Shown piece after piece: positions 5,168-7,077 of a stretch of 7,077 nucleotides of DNA. Where the stretch lies: assembly GCA_016763895.1 (NCBI GenBank), contig JAESSV010000118.1, forward strand, positions 1-7,077, read 5' to 3'. The position numbers and the translations under genes are program-made. Source of the DNA: Magnetovibrio sp. (GTDB lineage: Bacteria; Pseudomonadota; Alphaproteobacteria; Rhodospirillales; Magnetovibrionaceae). Position 1 is the stretch's first letter; every line of letters begins with the position of its first letter. The notes below the pieces were generated by a model. It was not told the DNA's origin. It ran no database searches and worked only from the letters and a program-made list of their open reading frames with translations.

Positions 5168-6325
5168 ATGATCTTGGGGGCTAGGTTATTGACGGCACAA
5201 CGCATTCAACTTTTAAGGCATATATCGAAAAATAAATCCTTTAAACAGAATTTTTATATTCGACTGAAACGCACCACAGCGATCAGCCTGACGGGCGTGT
5301 TGTTTTTTGTTTCGGCCTGTCAAACCACCAATCAATTCACCGAAAGTTTGGGGCTTTCCGGCGTATCGCAAAGCGACGCTTGTGGCAATTACAGTACATC
5401 GCTTCGTGAATCCAAGGGATATTTTCAACGCAATTTAGTCAAAAGCGTGCTTGTCGGTGCCATAGGCGGCGCGGTTTTAGGTGCCGTTTTTGGTGGCAAA
5501 AAAGCGGCACTTGCCGGGGCCTTGGCTGGGGGCGCTATCGGCGCCAGTGTTGGGTATTGGGATACCCAACAAAAAGAACACCAAGACCGGGCCAGCCTCA
5601 GTCAATCTGTATATGCCGATTCACAAAGAGAAACACGCGAAATCACCCATGCTCTTTCCTATTTTACCCGTGTGAGAACATGTCGATTGCAACACACCAA
5701 ATCGATCAAAAGTCGCTATAAAAGTGGTTCTTTGAGCCGCGAAAAGGCGATGGATATGCTGGATTTAGAGCGTCGTCGTTATGCCGATGACATCATAGTT
5801 GTTCAGGCCATCGGTGCAGAAATTGACAAACGCCACAATGAATTGATGGGGGCTGCACACGGCCTTTCAAAAAATAGTTCCACCGCGCGCACGTACATCG
5901 TAAAGGCTGAAAAAGCTGAAAAAATAGATTGGGGTAATGTTTATACTCCGTCCACCGGAAAAATGGTTTCGGCCAAAAGCACGGTCAATGTACGTAGCCT
6001 TCCGTCCACCAACGGCCACAAAGTTGCTCTATTACGCGCGGGCCAAGACGCCGAAGAATTAGAACCCAGCAACAAGGGGTGGACCAAAATTAAAATGAAA
6101 AATGGCACCACGGGCTATACCTCAACACAATTTCTAAATGAGGCCCGCGTTCGAAACGCGCCTCAGCTTCAACTGGCCTCGCTCACCCGCTCTCTACCCA
6201 GCTCGGCAGATATTGAAACGCGGACGGTTGGTATTTTGTTTGAAGGCCGGGAAAAACGCATTGATTTGGCCCGTCTTCAGGCTCAAGCACAACACGATGA
6301 AGAAACAGCGTTTGTTCTTGACTAA
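5168..6325 (+). CDS. Glycine-zipper and SH3b-domain lipoprotein, 385 aa
   Basis: This is probably an envelope lipoprotein that contacts the cell wall. A hydrophobic stretch ends in VSAC, giving Cys51 as the lipidated residue. Residues 95-129 form a glycine zipper (GAIGGAVLGAVFGG, AGALAGGAIGASVG), as in 2TM-glycine-zipper lipoproteins. Residues 130-225 are charged, probably helical or coiled-coil, with a possible Cys72/Cys172 pair. Residues 268-325 match a bacterial SH3 domain (STVNVRSLPS, GWTKIKM, GTTGYTSTQFL), a fold often found in peptidoglycan-associated proteins. A Pro/Ser/Leu-rich tail follows. The start is uncertain. ATG 5168 has no ribosome site and gives about 33 residues before the signal core. 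TTG at 5189 has TAGG three nt and GGGGG nine nt upstream. A start nearer Leu33 would be more typical but has no normal codon. The gene diverges from the CsgG-like operon and precedes a WD40 gene by 14 nt. Confidence 0.85.
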   Translation: MILGARLLTAQRIQLLRHISKNKSFKQNFYIRLKRTTAISLTGVLFFVSACQTTNQFTESLGLSGVSQSDACGNYSTSLRESKGYFQRNLVKSVLVGAIGGAVLGAVFGGKKAALAGALAGGAIGASVGYWDTQQKEHQDRASLSQSVYADSQRETREITHALSYFTRVRTCRLQHTKSIKSRYKSGSLSREKAMDMLDLERRRYADDIIVVQAIGAEIDKRHNELMGAAHGLSKNSSTARTYIVKAEKAEKIDWGNVYTPSTGKMVSAKSTVNVRSLPSTNGHKVALLRAGQDAEELEPSNKGWTKIKMKNGTTGYTSTQFLNEARVRNAPQLQLASLTRSLPSSADIETRTVGILFEGREKRIDLARLQAQAQHDEETAFVLD

Positions 6326-6327
6326 CG

Positions 6328-6333
6328 AAGGAG
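6328..6333 (+). promoter_or_regulatory. Ribosome binding site of the WD40 gene
   Basis: AAGGAG lies six nt before ATG 6340 and directly after the stop of the SH3b lipoprotein gene, fixing the start of the downstream gene and supporting cotranscription. Confidence 0.75.
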
Positions 6334-6339
6334 CCAGCC

Positions 6340-7077
6340 ATGCGGGCGGAACGATATCTTACGGCTCTCTTCATGAGTATTGTCGTTCTTGTGGTGAGTG
6401 TAAGCGGCGCGGCTCAAGCCCGACCAAGGCTTCCACTAGAACCGATTATATCGCTTGAGGTGGGCACCCATACAGGTGGGGTCAACCAAATTCAGGCCAG
6501 CCACAATCGACAAAACATCTTCACGGTATCCGATGACCAAACGCTGCGTATTTGGGATGCCCATGATGGTCAGCTGAAACGTGTTATTCGCGGGCCAGCC
6601 GGGCCGCGCGACGAAGGGGCTCTGTATGCCCTCGCCCAAAGCAACCGATTCATCGCCGTGGCCGGGCGGGTCGGCTGGGAATGGGGTAAGGGGACGACGA
6701 CGGTCCGCTTATTAGATGCCAAAGATTACCACGCTCGTGGCGTTTTATCTGGATTACCCGCCCCGGTTTCTGCACTTTCGTTTTCACCAGACGGCAAATA
6801 CCTTGCCGCGGGTTTAAAGGGCCAAAGGCAAGGGCTGAGGCTTTATTCTCTGGGCACGGGAAAGGCTGCAATAAAGGATTTGAATTTTCCGGCCGGGCTG
6901 GTGGATTTAATGTTTTTAGATGACGGCCGGTTGATTGCCCTTGATGGTTCTGGGCTATTGTCCTTTTTTAATGTGAAAACCCTGTCAAAAATACGAACCC
7001 TCAAAATCCCCAAGGCGCAAAGCACTTGGCGCGTTAGCCAAAGCTCTGATGGACGTTTTTTAACCATCACCCATCAA
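6340..7077 (+). CDS. Secreted WD40-repeat protein, C-terminus missing (partial)
   Basis: The frame is open from ATG 6340 for 246 codons to the window edge. Residues 1-27 are a signal peptide (AQA/RP), so the propeller is periplasmic or exported, unlike the usual cytoplasmic WD40 proteins. Beta-propeller blades are visible: residues 44-80 (GTHTGGVNQIQ ... SDDQTLRIWDAHDG, with the WD pair at 72-73), 95-130 (ALYALAQ ... TTVRLLDAKD), 141-175 (PVSALSFSPDGKYLAAG ... LRLYSLGTG) and 185-215 (VDLMFLDDGRLIALDG ... SFFNVKT). The DEG-ALYALA spacing and SGLPAPVSALSFSPDGKYLAA resemble, from memory, secreted proteins in which a WD40 propeller precedes a caspase-like (peptidase C14) domain; any such domain would lie beyond the edge. 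It is cotranscribed with the SH3b lipoprotein (14-nt gap). It probably acts as a protein-interaction platform in the envelope (inference). Confidence 0.85.
   Translation, partial: MRAERYLTALFMSIVVLVVSVSGAAQARPRLPLEPIISLEVGTHTGGVNQIQASHNRQNIFTVSDDQTLRIWDAHDGQLKRVIRGPAGPRDEGALYALAQSNRFIAVAGRVGWEWGKGTTTVRLLDAKDYHARGVLSGLPAPVSALSFSPDGKYLAAGLKGQRQGLRLYSLGTGKAAIKDLNFPAGLVDLMFLDDGRLIALDGSGLLSFFNVKTLSKIRTLKIPKAQSTWRVSQSSDGRFLTITHQ

Noticed and set aside
6436..7070. Minus-strand open frames under the WD40 gene
   Set aside because: They are antisense to a gene with a clear signal peptide, ribosome site and propeller repeats, and show no features of their own.

Overview
The window looks like accessory cell-surface gene content of a Gram-negative bacterium, most likely an alphaproteobacterium. 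The reasons are the lipoproteins with clear lipoboxes, the many Sec signal peptides, base composition that looks near half G+C in the genes, and a CsgG-type channel related to the curli (CsgG) and Caulobacter holdfast-anchor (HfaB) proteins. No tRNA, rRNA, CRISPR array, transposase or phage gene is visible. The lineage call is an inference from family resemblance only.

Minus strand, 4568 down to 1 (continuing past the left edge): six genes in one tight, operon-like series. In transcription order these are a 107-aa secreted protein with two 38-residue tandem repeats (4568-4245), a 37-nt hairpin in the first gap, a 111-aa secreted basic protein (4170-3835), a 520-aa CsgG-like outer-membrane lipoprotein with extra peptidoglycan-binding-like and DUF4384-like parts (3810-2248), a 193-aa secreted protein (2228-1647), a 354-aa secreted protein of unknown family (1631-567), and a truncated secreted glycine-rich protein (570-<1). 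Gaps after the first are 24, 19 and 15 nt, followed by a 4-nt ATGA overlap. The three small secreted proteins end alike: a Cys, then Ile-Gly-Thr, then a last Cys close to the C-terminus.

Centre, 4569-5167: a 599-nt divergent intergenic region, mostly AT-rich. It holds a coding-like remnant with no start codon (4824-4705), a 7-bp inverted repeat, two pairs of 6-bp direct repeats each phased by 10 bp, and a possible promoter for the rightward genes.

Plus strand, 5168 to the right edge: a lipoprotein with a glycine zipper, a helical middle and a bacterial SH3 domain (5168-6325), then 14 nt later a secreted WD40-repeat protein that runs off the window (6340->7077).

Working model (inference): a curli/Hfa-like extracellular fibre or adhesin export locus. 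The CsgG-like lipoprotein would be the outer-membrane pore, the three Cys-IGT-Cys proteins its exported subunits, the two unknown secreted proteins accessory factors, and the SH3b lipoprotein and WD40 protein a divergently transcribed envelope partner module. The multi-domain channel, the shared C-terminal signature and the two unknown genes are the parts most likely to be undescribed.
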